Below are positions 8,430 to 16,649 of a stretch of DNA of 64,000 nt, piece by piece. The notes beneath the pieces were generated by a model. The model had not been told where the DNA came from and did no database searches. It worked only from the letters and a program-made list of their open reading frames with translations. Position numbers and translations under genes: made by a program. The number at the start of each line of letters is the position of its first letter. Within the stretch, counting starts at the first letter, position 1. Source of the DNA: Roseococcus sp. SYP-B2431 (GTDB taxonomy: Bacteria; Pseudomonadota; Alphaproteobacteria; Acetobacterales; Acetobacteraceae); the NCBI RefSeq assembly GCF_004336745.1, contig NZ_SJXD01000026.1, positions 310,001-374,000 on the forward strand, given 5' to 3'.

Positions 8430-8786
8430 TCACGCGGCGACGCTCATCGGCTTGGCCGCCGCCAGGACCGAGGCCAGCGTGCCGGCGCGGCTGCGGGCGC
8501 GTGGCCGGGCGATGGCGAGGTAGATGAAGTCGCTTTCGCCCATGCGGCGCTGGACGAGGTGCACCAACCCGTCCTGGGCCAGCTGCAGGGCGCGTTCGGC
8601 GACGCGCAGAAGAGCGCGACGCTCGGCGTCCGGCACGGTCGAGGTGAGCGGCGAGCCGTCGACCGCCAGGAAGCCGCGGTGATAGACGATGCGGTCACCA
8701 GGCATGGCGGAGCCGAACCAGGCACAGAACATCGTCTCGGTGAGCGGCGGCTCCGCAGAGCGGAAGCCAGTGATCGTGCTGTCCAT
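8430..8786 (-). CDS. Hypothetical phage protein (118 aa)
   Basis: This 118-residue protein has a central region FCAWFGSAMPGDRIVYHRGFLAVD that I have seen in conserved prophage proteins of unknown function. A helical segment RALLRVAERALQLAQDGLVHLVQRR follows, then a basic tail. The segment around LVHLVQRRMGESDFIYLAIAR may be a small winged-helix. It lies between the sigma-like regulator and the 98-aa gene, within the early operon. Function unknown. Confidence 0.5.
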   Translation of the reverse strand: MDSTITGFRSAEPPLTETMFCAWFGSAMPGDRIVYHRGFLAVDGSPLTSTVPDAERRALLRVAERALQLAQDGLVHLVQRRMGESDFIYLAIARPRARSRAGTLASVLAAAKPMSVAA

Positions 8787-8819
8787 GTTGAGTATTACCC
8801 AGCCTCCCGCAAATCCGTC

Positions 8820-9392
8820 TCACGCCGTCGCCGGGATACCGGCGACGAGCAGGCGGAGCCGCAGCTCGCGCAGATGGCGGTAGAGGGTGGCGCGCGACGT
8901 CGGGCTGGCCTTGGCCAGCTCGTGCGGGGAGCGCTCGGTCAGTTCGGCGCAGAGGGGGAGGGTCTCGGCCGGCAGGGTGCCCAGCGCGCGGTCGAGGTCG
9001 ATGCGGCGCTCCGCCGCCGCAAAGGCGTCGGTCGGCTGGCCAAGCCAGGCGCCGTAGCCATCCGCCTCGGCGACGCTGTCGCCGATGGTCAGGCCCTCGC
9101 CGCCGGGCTGAGGGTCATCCAGCGAGATTGGCGCCATGGTGGCGCGACCGCGCAGGATGCGCTCGGTGAGGCGGATGGCGCGGTGGTCGAAGCAGGCGGC
9201 GGCGAACGGGCCAAGCTCGCCGCGGGCCGGGTCGAAGCCCTTCAATCGGGCGAAGAGGTCCGTCAGCAGGTCCTGACGGAGATCTTCCTGCTCATGGCGG
9301 GGAATGCGGCAGGTGCGGATGATGCGCAGGGCGACGCGGTCGGCGCTGCGCTGCAGGGCATGCGTTTCGGCGCGGGTGGGGGTGAAGGGCAT
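8820..9392 (-). CDS. Sigma-70-like RNA polymerase sigma factor of the phage element
   Basis: The 190-residue protein resembles a compact ECF-type sigma factor. An N-terminal helical region contains IPRHEQEDLRQDLLTDLFARLKGFDPARG, matching region 2 (DxxQd..qd), and a central acidic linker follows. The C-terminal region 4-like helix-turn-helix is LPLCAELTERSPHELAKASPTSRATLYRHLRELR. It is the promoter-proximal gene of the early operon and may direct transcription of it or of late genes. Three phased CTATCGG repeats lie just upstream. A non-sigma HTH regulator is possible because region 2 is weakly conserved. Confidence 0.65.
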   Translation of the reverse strand: MPFTPTRAETHALQRSADRVALRIIRTCRIPRHEQEDLRQDLLTDLFARLKGFDPARGELGPFAAACFDHRAIRLTERILRGRATMAPISLDDPQPGGEGLTIGDSVAEADGYGAWLGQPTDAFAAAERRIDLDRALGTLPAETLPLCAELTERSPHELAKASPTSRATLYRHLRELRLRLLVAGIPATA

Positions 9393-9464
9393 TGGCTGGT
9401 CCTGTCCATCGGGTGGCGATGGGGACAGCCTCGTGGACGGCGCGCGTCCTGGCCTTTCGACAGC

Positions 9465-9492
9465 CTATCGGTTCCTATCGGTAGTCTATCGG
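9465..9492. promoter_or_regulatory. Three phased CTATCGG repeats upstream of the sigma-like gene
   Basis: CTATCGG occurs at 9465-9471, 9475-9481 and 9486-9492, spaced 10 and 11 bases, that is on one face of the helix. The array sits 73 to 100 bases upstream of the sigma-like gene's ATG, in the 125-base gap before the wHTH gene's stop. This is the placement expected of an operator or activator site for the early operon. The binding protein is unknown. Confidence 0.5.
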
Positions 9493-9517
9493 CCAGGCTG
9501 GCGCGGGCAGCGAACGC

Positions 9518-10474
9518 TCAGTCGACGAATACCCGGCGCTTCTCGATCATCAGCGCGTAGCCGCCCTGCCGGTCATTCCGAACCGTCTGCCCTTCGCTGT
9601 CCGCGGAGGTACCCGCGGCGGTACGAAGGGCCGCGCGAATGCGGCTGATCGACACCGCGACCTGCTCCTGCTGTGGCTGCCGGTCTTGATCCTTGCTCTT
9701 GGCGAGTTCCTCAAGGAGCGCGTCAGCCGGCACGATCCCGCAGTCGGTGCTGGCCTCGCGGCCCAAGGCGACGAGCACGCGGAAATGCCGCGGTTCCAAG
9801 TCAAGCGGTTGGCGATGGAAGAGTGCCGCGCCCGCGTGCTCGTCGATTTCGAGAGCATCAGGCGGACGCTCCTGTGGGATTCCCGCTTCGGTCAGGCGCA
9901 AGGCGACGGGCACAGCGGCCTCCTCGTCCAGCAGCCCGATCGCGGCGACGACGGGAATGCCTTCCAACTCCAGCCGTCGGCCGACATCGAGTGCGAGATC
10001 GCGCGCCACAGGCGTCACGATGACCGGCCGTGTCCCGCTGCTCCGCCCCTTCAACGCCAGGGCTATGTCGAGGGCATTGGCGTTGGTAAAAAGCCGAACA
10101 AGGTAGAAGGCCCTGCGATGGACGTCGCCAGGCGGCTGACCGAGGTGGAGGACGCGGTCGGAGAGCCGTTCGAGCGGCGGGCCTGCCAAGCCTGCAGCGC
10201 GGCGCGCTTGAGCACCGACTGCGCTAAAGTCTATGTCGAGCCAGCGATGCCCACCCGCGGTGATGCCTTCGACGATGAGTTCGCCATTGTCGCCGAAGCC
10301 GGTACGGCAAAGGTCGAGGTCGTCTTCCGGCCGCCGATAGTGCAGCATCCCCGCCTGCCGAAAGTCCGCGAAAGCTTCTCCATACGACGCGAGTTCGGCT
10401 TCCGGCAGGGCGCGAATCGGATGACGGTCAAGCTGCCGAAGCAACAGCCGGGAGAGATGGAGGTGACTGGACAA
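9518..10474 (-). CDS. Protein with C-terminal winged-helix-like domain, unknown function
   Basis: The 318-residue protein has no recognised N-terminal domain. Its middle holds a Rossmann-like stretch (RPVIVTPVARDLALDVGRRL, then GIPVVAAIGLLDEEAAVP). The last 90 residues look like an OmpR-type winged helix: LEPRHFRVLVALGREAS, SISRIRAALRTA, then VRNDRQGGYALMIEKRRVFV as the C-terminal wing hairpin. The start is uncertain. TTG at 10474 is favoured because it lies within the end of the upstream gene, giving coupling; an internal ATG near 10359 is the alternative. It forms a pair with the 410-aa gene and is probably the element's accessory cargo. Confidence 0.5.
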   Translation of the reverse strand: MSSHLHLSRLLLRQLDRHPIRALPEAELASYGEAFADFRQAGMLHYRRPEDDLDLCRTGFGDNGELIVEGITAGGHRWLDIDFSAVGAQARRAAGLAGPPLERLSDRVLHLGQPPGDVHRRAFYLVRLFTNANALDIALALKGRSSGTRPVIVTPVARDLALDVGRRLELEGIPVVAAIGLLDEEAAVPVALRLTEAGIPQERPPDALEIDEHAGAALFHRQPLDLEPRHFRVLVALGREASTDCGIVPADALLEELAKSKDQDRQPQQEQVAVSISRIRAALRTAAGTSADSEGQTVRNDRQGGYALMIEKRRVFVD

Positions 10475-11660
10475 AGCCGTTCTCGCGCAGATGCTGGAAG
10501 ATACGTGCCTCAAACATGTGGTCGCGGAAGTTGGCCACATTATTCGGGCGAATGGTCACGAGGACATCGCGCTTCCGGCCATCGACCTCGAAGCGGAGCA
10601 ACAGCTTGATTGTCTCGATCCGCAGCACGCCAAGATCGATGTCTGGCACCATCTCATAGAGCCGCGCCAGCGCATTCTCCGTGTCGCGCATGCTGAGCGA
10701 CCACGGCGAGCCGCCGCGCCCGGTATGTCCCTCCTCTGCCTCGTCGACATCGACCTGCTTTACAAAGACCTCCTTCAGGTCCTCGTCCCAACCATTCTTG
10801 AATTTCCACGGCGCACCGCCAGACCGAATGGGCGCAAGCGTGTAAAGCCGATCGTTGCCTGGTCCGGCGAAGAAGTCAGGATCGGCAAGAAGGTGGGTGG
10901 CGAACAGCCGCACCAGCTCGCGGCGTTCGACAAGGCTTCGCGCATTGACCTTGATGTGCCCTGTCCTTGGATCAAAGCTGATGGCGTCCAGCGTCATCTC
11001 GCGGATGGTTCTGACCTTCTGCTCGCCTTCCTCCTCGACGGTGGTGGTCACGGCGTTCATGCCGTGCTCGATCAGGACGTTGATGAGGCCCGCTTCCGGG
11101 TACCAATGGATATCGCAGATCCGTCCAAGGTACCGTTTTGCGAAGAATACCGAGCATGCCGCCTTGAAGGCGCCCTGGGCCGCGGCATTCTCGTTCAGCA
11201 CAACGACGCCGCGGCGGGCCCCCACGAGACGCAGTGGAGAGGCGGCGAAGAAAGCCTGGCGGTGCACCGCGCGCTCAAAGATGCCGGGGTGGCGAAGGTA
11301 GGCCCGAAGCGCGAGATGCCGCGGTGTCAGATGCTTGCCGTCGCCCGGCGCAGCGAGTTCGCTCTCCGGGACGAGCGCAACCCCTTTCTCGTCCGCAATC
11401 TCCTGCAGGGCACGCGCGCCATTCGGAGTGGACAGGGTCAGGATGCAGTGCAAAGCATCCAGGAGCGCATCCGGAAAATCTTCTCCGCCATCCTTGAACA
11501 GGATGAAGAGCGCATCTCTCCGCTCAGCCTCGTCGGCTGGTAGAGTATTCCAGTCGAACTTCAGTTCGGCGGCATACGGCGCCAGAAGCTCCTGGAGCAG
11601 ATCGAGATCTACTGTGCGCATGAACGCGCGATTTACAAAGTTCCTGACATTCTTCGCCAA
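10428..11660 (-). CDS. Unrecognised 410-aa protein, first gene of a two-gene cargo unit
   Basis: The product is soluble, mixed alpha/beta and without signal peptide or membrane segments. Notable stretches include LDALHCILTLSTPNGARALQ near residue 70, SVFFAKRYLGRICDIHWYPEAGLINVLIEHG near 195-225, and TIKLLLRFEVDGRKRDVLVTI near the C-terminus. No catalytic signature was found. It is preceded by a 323-base divergent region facing the DUF2924 gene and overlaps the next gene by about 47 bases. Its position between the phage early operon and the integrase cassette is a usual site for cargo such as superinfection exclusion or defence genes, but that role is inference. Confidence 0.6.
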   Translation of the reverse strand: MAKNVRNFVNRAFMRTVDLDLLQELLAPYAAELKFDWNTLPADEAERRDALFILFKDGGEDFPDALLDALHCILTLSTPNGARALQEIADEKGVALVPESELAAPGDGKHLTPRHLALRAYLRHPGIFERAVHRQAFFAASPLRLVGARRGVVVLNENAAAQGAFKAACSVFFAKRYLGRICDIHWYPEAGLINVLIEHGMNAVTTTVEEEGEQKVRTIREMTLDAISFDPRTGHIKVNARSLVERRELVRLFATHLLADPDFFAGPGNDRLYTLAPIRSGGAPWKFKNGWDEDLKEVFVKQVDVDEAEEGHTGRGGSPWSLSMRDTENALARLYEMVPDIDLGVLRIETIKLLLRFEVDGRKRDVLVTIRPNNVANFRDHMFEARIFQHLRENGFVQSPPSLPAVASAA

Positions 11661-11983
11661 CCTGGACTCCGCGCAATGTGTTCGCCATGCGTTCTATCAA
11701 CCCAGGCGTGCGCCTGTCGAATCGATTCTGCACCCGGTGAGACGGATTCCCGCCTGCCTGGGTAAATGGTGGAGGTGGCAAGTGAACCCCTCCGCCCTGC
11801 GGCCAATCCCCACCTCCCACCGCACCTCCGCGAGGTCTGCAGCATCCTCGCCGCCGGTCTGCTGCGGCTGCGCAGCCGCGCTGCCGCGGAAGCTGCGCGG
11901 GAGGCTGCTGACCGGGGAGAACGTGGCCTACACTTCCCGGCGCCCCAGCGCCTGCATGCGAACCGGACCAACCGGAGACCCGC
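11661..11983. other. Divergent intergenic region (no gene seen)
   Basis: The 323 bases separate the minus-strand 410-aa gene from the plus-strand DUF2924 gene. They should contain promoters for both, but I could not pick convincing -35/-10 pairs. The overlapping long frames here are shadow translations with arginine/proline-rich sequence. No RNA gene or strong repeat is visible. Confidence 0.5.
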
Positions 11984-12490
11984 ATGACACGCGCCACCAA
12001 AGCCAAAGCCGGCACCCCCCCGGCGCCGACCATCCCCGCCATCCCACCGGCCGACGTACTCGGTCGGCTGGCGGCCCTGAAGACCACCGGCACGCCGGAC
12101 CTGAAGCAGCAATGGCGGGAGCTCTTCGCCGCCGAGCCGCCGCCCTACAACCGGCGTTTCCTGGAAAGCCGCCTGGCCTACCGCATCCAGGAACTGGCCT
12201 ATGGCGGCTTGAAGCCCGAGACGATCCAGCGCCTCGAGGCCCTGGGAGAACAGCTCGACGGGGGCAATCCCGTCCTTCGGCGCATCCGCGGCGACGACAA
12301 GCCGATCACCGGCACGCGGCTGATCCGCGAGTACCAGGGCGTCGAGCACAGCGTCACCGTGCTGCACGACGGGTACGAGTATCAGGGTCGTCCGTACCAG
12401 TCGCTCTCCTCCATCGCGCGGGCCATCACCGGCACGCGCTGGAATGGCTGGCTGTTCTTTGGCCTGAAGAACCGGAGGGGCACGGCATGA
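11984..12490 (+). CDS. DUF2924 family protein, recombinase partner
   Basis: The 168-residue product has the DUF2924 layout. An N-terminal helical part contains LKQQWRELFAAEPPPYNRRFLESRLAYRIQEL. The C-terminal beta-rich part has TRLIREYQGVEHSVTVLHDGYEYQGRPYQSLSSIARAITGTRWNGWLFFGL, a conserved fold resembling a DNA-modification-reader module. DUF2924 genes are very often the immediate upstream neighbour of a large serine recombinase in alphaproteobacterial prophages, as here, with an ATGA overlap into the recombinase. Its role may be as an accessory or directionality factor, but this is not established. Confidence 0.85.
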   Translation: MTRATKAKAGTPPAPTIPAIPPADVLGRLAALKTTGTPDLKQQWRELFAAEPPPYNRRFLESRLAYRIQELAYGGLKPETIQRLEALGEQLDGGNPVLRRIRGDDKPITGTRLIREYQGVEHSVTVLHDGYEYQGRPYQSLSSIARAITGTRWNGWLFFGLKNRRGTA

Positions 12491-13839
12491 AGCGCAAAGC
12501 CGCCGCCGACGCCGCCATGCCGGCCACCGTCAGGAAGATCCGGGCCGCGGTGTACACGCGGAAGTCGAGCGAGGAAGGGCTCGACATGGAGTTCAATTCG
12601 CTCGACGCGCAGCGCGAGGCCTGCGAGGCCTACATCACCAGCCAGCGGTCGGAGGGCTGGGTGCTGGTCCGCGACCGCTACGACGATGGCGGCGTCTCCG
12701 GCGGGACACTGGAGCGGCCGGCGCTGCGCCGTCTGCTGGCGGACATCGAGCGCGGACTGATCGATGTGGTGGTGGTCTACAAGATCGACCGGCTGTCGCG
12801 CGCGCTGATGGATTTCGCCAAGCTGGTCGAGGTGTTCGACGCGAACAGCGTGACCTTCGTCTCCGTGACGCAGTCCTTCAACACGACGACCAGCATGGGG
12901 CGGCTGACGCTGAACATCTTACTCAGCTTCGCCCAGTTCGAACGTGAGGTCATTGGCGAGCGCATCCGCGACAAGGTGGCGGCGTCACGGGCGCGCGGGA
13001 TCTGGATGGGCGGCTTCGTGCCGCTCGGCTACGACGCGCGAGATCGCAAGCTGCTGGTGAACGAGGTGGAAGCGGCCCTGGTGCGGCGCATTTTCGATGG
13101 CTTCGTCCAGACGGAATCCGGCACGAAGCTGGTACAGGCCCTTCGCGCCGAGGGCGCTACGACGAAACGCGGCCGCGCTTTCACCAAGAGCGACATCTAT
13201 CGGGTGCTGAGCAATCGCACCTATCTCGGCGAGGCCATGCACAAGGGGAAGTCGCACCCGGGCGAGCATGCTGCCATCGTGCCGCAGGCGATGTGGGATG
13301 CGGCGCACGCCCTGCTGGCGATCAGCCCGAAGACTCGCGCCAATCGCACCCGCTGCCAAACGCCTTCGCTGCTGCGCGGGCTGATTTTCGGCAGCGATGG
13401 GCGCGCGATGTCGCCCACCCACGCGCGGGGGCGCCGCGGCCAGCAGTACCGCTACTATGTCAGCCAGTCAGTGCTGAAGGGCAGCGCCGCAGACGGCCCG
13501 GCCATCGCGCGCATCTCCGCCGCAGAGATTGAGGGCGCGGTCATTGCCCAGGTCCGTGGGCTGCTGCGTCAGCCGGAGGTGGTGCTTGGCGCCTGGCGCG
13601 CCGCACGGGCCTCGGCGTCGGATATGACCGAGGACGAGGCGCGGCTGGCACTGGAGCGGCTCGACCCACTGTGGGAGGAGCTCTTCCCCGCCGAGCAGGC
13701 GCGGATCATCCGCCTCCTGGTCGACCGGGTAGACATCGGCGTGGGCGGCGCTGACGTGCGGCTGAAGCTCGAAGGGCTGGCCAGCCTGGCGCGGGACCTG
13801 GCGGCGCCGCCGGCCGAAGCGGCGAGGGCGGCAGCGTGA
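12487..13839 (+). CDS. Large serine recombinase (phage integrase family)
   Basis: The 450-residue product begins with the resolvase catalytic domain. AVYTRKSSEE supplies the nucleophilic serine at about residue 27, and DRYDDGGVSGGTLERPALRRLL, VVVYKIDRLSRALMDFAKL and the QFEREVIGERIRDK motif follow. The recombinase domain comes next (GFVPLGYDARDRKLLVNEVEAALVRRIF), then GRAFTKSDIYRVLSNRTYLGE and a zinc-ribbon-like region without the usual cysteines (LLRGLIFGSDGRAM). It likely integrates the left element. The ATG at 12487 overlaps the DUF2924 stop; a longer upstream frame is shadow sequence. Length is at the short end for phage serine integrases. Confidence 0.9.
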   Translation: MKRKAAADAAMPATVRKIRAAVYTRKSSEEGLDMEFNSLDAQREACEAYITSQRSEGWVLVRDRYDDGGVSGGTLERPALRRLLADIERGLIDVVVVYKIDRLSRALMDFAKLVEVFDANSVTFVSVTQSFNTTTSMGRLTLNILLSFAQFEREVIGERIRDKVAASRARGIWMGGFVPLGYDARDRKLLVNEVEAALVRRIFDGFVQTESGTKLVQALRAEGATTKRGRAFTKSDIYRVLSNRTYLGEAMHKGKSHPGEHAAIVPQAMWDAAHALLAISPKTRANRTRCQTPSLLRGLIFGSDGRAMSPTHARGRRGQQYRYYVSQSVLKGSAADGPAIARISAAEIEGAVIAQVRGLLRQPEVVLGAWRAARASASDMTEDEARLALERLDPLWEELFPAEQARIIRLLVDRVDIGVGGADVRLKLEGLASLARDLAAPPAEAARAAA

Positions 13840-14207
13840 CGGGCGCCGGACAGATGCTGACCGTGCGGGTGCCGCTGGCGGTTCGAAAGCAGCGGGGTGG
13901 CCGCAAGCTGATGATCGCGCCTGCCAGCAGCACGAACCGGGGCCCCTTGGCGGCGGACACCACGCTGGTGAAGGCGCTGGCCCGGGCGTTCCGGTGGCGG
14001 CGGATGATGGAGGTGGGTCGCTACGGCACGATCAACGAGCTGGCGGCGGCGGAGAATATCAACTCGTCCTATGTCTCGCGCCTGCTGCGCCTGACGCTGC
14101 TGGCGCCGGACATCGTCGAGTCCATCCTGGACGGGCGGCAGCCGGATGGGATGACGCTGCCTGGGCTGATGGAGCCATTCCCGGTGGAGTGGGCGAGCCA
14201 ACGATGA
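13836..14207 (+). CDS. Recombinase-linked small HTH protein
   Basis: This 123-residue protein starts at a GTG overlapping the recombinase stop (GTGA). A basic N-terminal part contains VRKQRGGRKLMIAP. A helix-turn-helix-like region follows, YGTINELAAAENINSSYVSRLLRLTLLAPDIVESILDGRQP, in the style of ParB and phage HTH proteins. Small proteins of this type commonly follow the serine recombinase in alphaproteobacterial prophages and may regulate or assist excision. That function is inference from context. Confidence 0.65.
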   Translation: MTGAGQMLTVRVPLAVRKQRGGRKLMIAPASSTNRGPLAADTTLVKALARAFRWRRMMEVGRYGTINELAAAENINSSYVSRLLRLTLLAPDIVESILDGRQPDGMTLPGLMEPFPVEWASQR

Positions 14208-14342
14208 AACATCGAAGGAAAACAACAGCCTAGAGAAGCCGCCACGGGGTCGATATCGTTGCCGAAGGGAGGAAACGCATCACGAACAAGCGCCCCATGC
14301 AGGCAAGCCGAAGAAAATATCGCGAACCACAAAAAGGAAGGA

Positions 14343-14387
14343 TTGATTTTTCGATCCTGCCGTCCTAGATAATCTCTATCAGGACGG
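14343..14387 (+). promoter_or_regulatory. Promoter with dyad operator ahead of the restriction island
   Basis: A -35-like TTGATT (14343-14348) and an extended -10-like TAGATAAT (14366-14373) are separated by 17 bases in an unusually AT-rich stretch. The arms CCGTCCT (14360-14366) and AGGACGG (14381-14387) form a dyad that encloses the -10, with inner GATA/TATC symmetry. The next ATG is at 14397, so the RNA leader is short. The dyad is a good candidate operator. Confidence 0.5.
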
Positions 14388-14396
14388 GGGCTGGGC

Positions 14397-14672
14397 ATGG
14401 CTAGGACACGACACATCGGGCGGCGAATGTCCCAGCGCGGGATCAAGCAGGCGCTCGTCGACCTCACCCTTCAATTTGGAGAGGATACGCAGGACAAATG
14501 CGTCCTCGGGCGGCGGGGACTCATGCAGCTCATCGATGAGCTCCGCGATCTGCAGCGCACTGCCATGCAGGCGCTCGATAAGGGGGGCGTCATCGTGGTG
14601 CAGGCGGACGGCGCCCTGATCACCGCATACGACGTCGACTCCTTTGACCGCGGCCGCATCCATGCACGCTGA
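14397..14672 (+). CDS. DUF4258-like small protein
   Basis: The 91-residue product matches the general DUF4258 pattern. An N-terminal TRHIGRRMSQRGIKQALVDL helix comes first, and a C-terminal hairpin GGVIVVQADGALITAYDVD follows. This fold is related to small RNase/toxin-like proteins, but family function is uncertain. It is the first gene behind the dyad-containing promoter and overlaps the next gene by 11 bases, so it is co-transcribed with the restriction genes. A toxin or control role is inference. Confidence 0.5.
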   Translation: MARTRHIGRRMSQRGIKQALVDLTLQFGEDTQDKCVLGRRGLMQLIDELRDLQRTAMQALDKGGVIVVQADGALITAYDVDSFDRGRIHAR

Positions 14673-16632
14673 TCACCAGCTCACCTCGCCGTCGGCGCAG
14701 ATGGAGCTGATCCGGACCTTCCAGCACGAGCTGCAGCGCGCCGCAGCCGAGAGTGGTCAGGATCCCGCGTCACTTGTTCTGACCGTGGCGCAGATGCGCG
14801 TCGCGGCGCGCCTGCTGCCTGTGTCTGGCCCGAATGGCATGGGCTTCCTCGACATGGAGAGGGAGCTGACGGCCCCCGACTGGCAAGCGATGCTGGACCG
14901 TCTGCCTGCCGCATGGCCCCAGGCCTGGCGAGCGCCGGGGGCGACATTTGCACCGGTATCCCAACCTCTTCCGCCAGGTCATCTCGAGCGACTTAGGCGC
15001 CTGGCGCTCGCCACCTATGTCAAGAAGGGGGAGGCGGCAGATGCGGTGTCGCCGATGCGCGGCTGGATTCGGCGCGCCCTCCTGGCCGCCAGTGGCGACC
15101 GGGCCCTGTCCGCCACCATTGCCAGCTTTGAGCTTTGCCAGCTCATCGCAACGGCGATCGACCCCACCGAAGCGCAGCACATCTATTGCGCCTATGGGAT
15201 GACGGCCATCGTCGCTACGCACCTCGCCGAGACCCGAGGCGTCCAGGTCACCCTGGATGTTGAGGAGGCCTGGCTCGCAGGCATCTGCGCATGCATCGCT
15301 GTCACCGATGATCTGCCGCTGATCGTCCGGGAACGCGACCCACTATCCGAGCCAGCAAACGTAGATCAGGACCTGTTCGCGGAACAGGAAAGCTACGATG
15401 CGGCGGTCGTCTTTCCCCCCTTTGGCATACGAAGCCGCGGCGAGGATTACCGAAGCCTCGGCACCAACCTCCCGCAGCCCGGCGTGGCGGAGGGACAGTA
15501 TGTGGCGCTTGCCCTGGCACGCGGCCGCCGCGCGGCTGTGTGCCTTCTCCCCACTGGTTTCCTCTTTCGCACGACCAAAGCGGATCAGGCGTTCAAGGAG
15601 CAGGCCATTCGGCTCTATGGCCTGGACGCAGTCATTAGCCTGCCGAGGGATGCGTTCCCCTCGTCGTCGTTGGTCCAGGTCGCAATGCTTGTTTTCCGCC
15701 CGAAGGCCAAAGCCCATCCGTGGATGCGCCAGCAGCAGCGCGTCCTCATGGTCGACGGCCGACCAGAGCGGGACCGGGATAAGTCGCGGCAATCCACGAT
15801 CGGTCGCTTTTCCACGGTCGGCGACCTCGCCGACATTCTGCAGCGCCACGCTGAGACCGATATCTCGGTGCTGGCTTCTGCCGACGAGATCGCCGGGCAC
15901 GACTTCAATCTCTCCGTCGAGCGCTACGTGCTCGATTCAGAGGCCCGCCGGATGCGGGACCTTCTCGCAAATGCCGAAGCTGTGCCGCTCGAAGACGTGG
16001 CGGAGATCAGCCGTCCGCAGGCACTGCTGGTAGGCCGCGATCGCGCCGGCCGCGAAGGCCGCGAAGCAGATGTCGCGGACAGAAGCGACGGCGTTCTGCT
16101 CGAGGTGGGGGTCGGCGACATCGACGACGCCGGCGTGGTACGCACGCCGACGACGTCGGTGCCAGCCAGCGACGAGCTTCTCCAACGTACCAGGCGCGCG
16201 CGGCTTGAGCCCGGCGATGTGCTGATCGTCATCAAGGGTAGCGTCGGCAAGGTCGGCTTCGTGCGCGACATCCCCGATGGTCCCGCCTGGCTCGCCAGCC
16301 AGAGCTTCGCCATCCTGCGGCTTCGCCGGCGCGGTCCGATCACCGACCCGGCCATCCTGTTCCGCTTCCTCTCGTCCTCCATGGGCCAGGTCACGGTGCA
16401 GAGCCTCAAGGTCGGCTCGGTGATCTCCGGACTGCAGATGGCAGACCTTCGACGCCTTCCGGTCCTGGTGCCATCTGCCGAAGCGCAGGGCGCCATCGCC
16501 GCACAGATGAATGCGATCTTCGACATGCAGGAGAAGATCCAGCAGATGCGCCGCGACCTGACCGAACGGCAGCAAGCGATCTGGCCGGAGATGGACCGCG
16601 ATCCCTCCGCCACCCCCCACCAGTCGCGCTGA
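14662..16632 (+). CDS. Fused N6-methylase-like / type I specificity protein with lost catalytic motifs
   Basis: The 656-residue protein has the outline of an HsdM methylase domain (about residues 60-410) followed by one HsdS-type target recognition domain and a coiled helix (about 430-645: LEPGDVLIVIKGSVGKVGF, SLKVGSVISGLQMADLRRLPV). Conserved methylase scaffold remains, such as VISLPRDAFPSSSLVQVAMLVFRP. The SAM motif expected as DPACGSGG reads roughly IYCAYGMTA, and the catalytic NPPF is replaced by VVFPPFG. It is therefore probably not an active methyltransferase. The start at 14662 overlaps the previous stop; 14644 (TTG) is possible. A DNA-recognition subunit or decoy role is inference. 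Confidence 0.7.
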   Translation: MHADHQLTSPSAQMELIRTFQHELQRAAAESGQDPASLVLTVAQMRVAARLLPVSGPNGMGFLDMERELTAPDWQAMLDRLPAAWPQAWRAPGATFAPVSQPLPPGHLERLRRLALATYVKKGEAADAVSPMRGWIRRALLAASGDRALSATIASFELCQLIATAIDPTEAQHIYCAYGMTAIVATHLAETRGVQVTLDVEEAWLAGICACIAVTDDLPLIVRERDPLSEPANVDQDLFAEQESYDAAVVFPPFGIRSRGEDYRSLGTNLPQPGVAEGQYVALALARGRRAAVCLLPTGFLFRTTKADQAFKEQAIRLYGLDAVISLPRDAFPSSSLVQVAMLVFRPKAKAHPWMRQQQRVLMVDGRPERDRDKSRQSTIGRFSTVGDLADILQRHAETDISVLASADEIAGHDFNLSVERYVLDSEARRMRDLLANAEAVPLEDVAEISRPQALLVGRDRAGREGREADVADRSDGVLLEVGVGDIDDAGVVRTPTTSVPASDELLQRTRRARLEPGDVLIVIKGSVGKVGFVRDIPDGPAWLASQSFAILRLRRRGPITDPAILFRFLSSSMGQVTVQSLKVGSVISGLQMADLRRLPVLVPSAEAQGAIAAQMNAIFDMQEKIQQMRRDLTERQQAIWPEMDRDPSATPHQSR

Positions 16633-16649
16633 AGAAAGAAAATTTAACA

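Larger units (their letters stand above)
1..14230. mobile_element. Right end of a prophage or phage-like element (left end outside window)
   Basis: This stretch contains a tightly packed, mostly overlapping minus-strand early replication and recombination module, followed by a plus-strand large serine recombinase cassette. No structural or lysis genes are in view, so the rest would lie beyond position 1. The right limit is approximate: it is set after the last recombinase-linked gene at 14,207, where composition becomes more AT-rich. No attachment site was recognised. It could also be an integrated plasmid-like element, because the primase-helicase and iteron-like repeats fit either. Confidence 0.6.
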
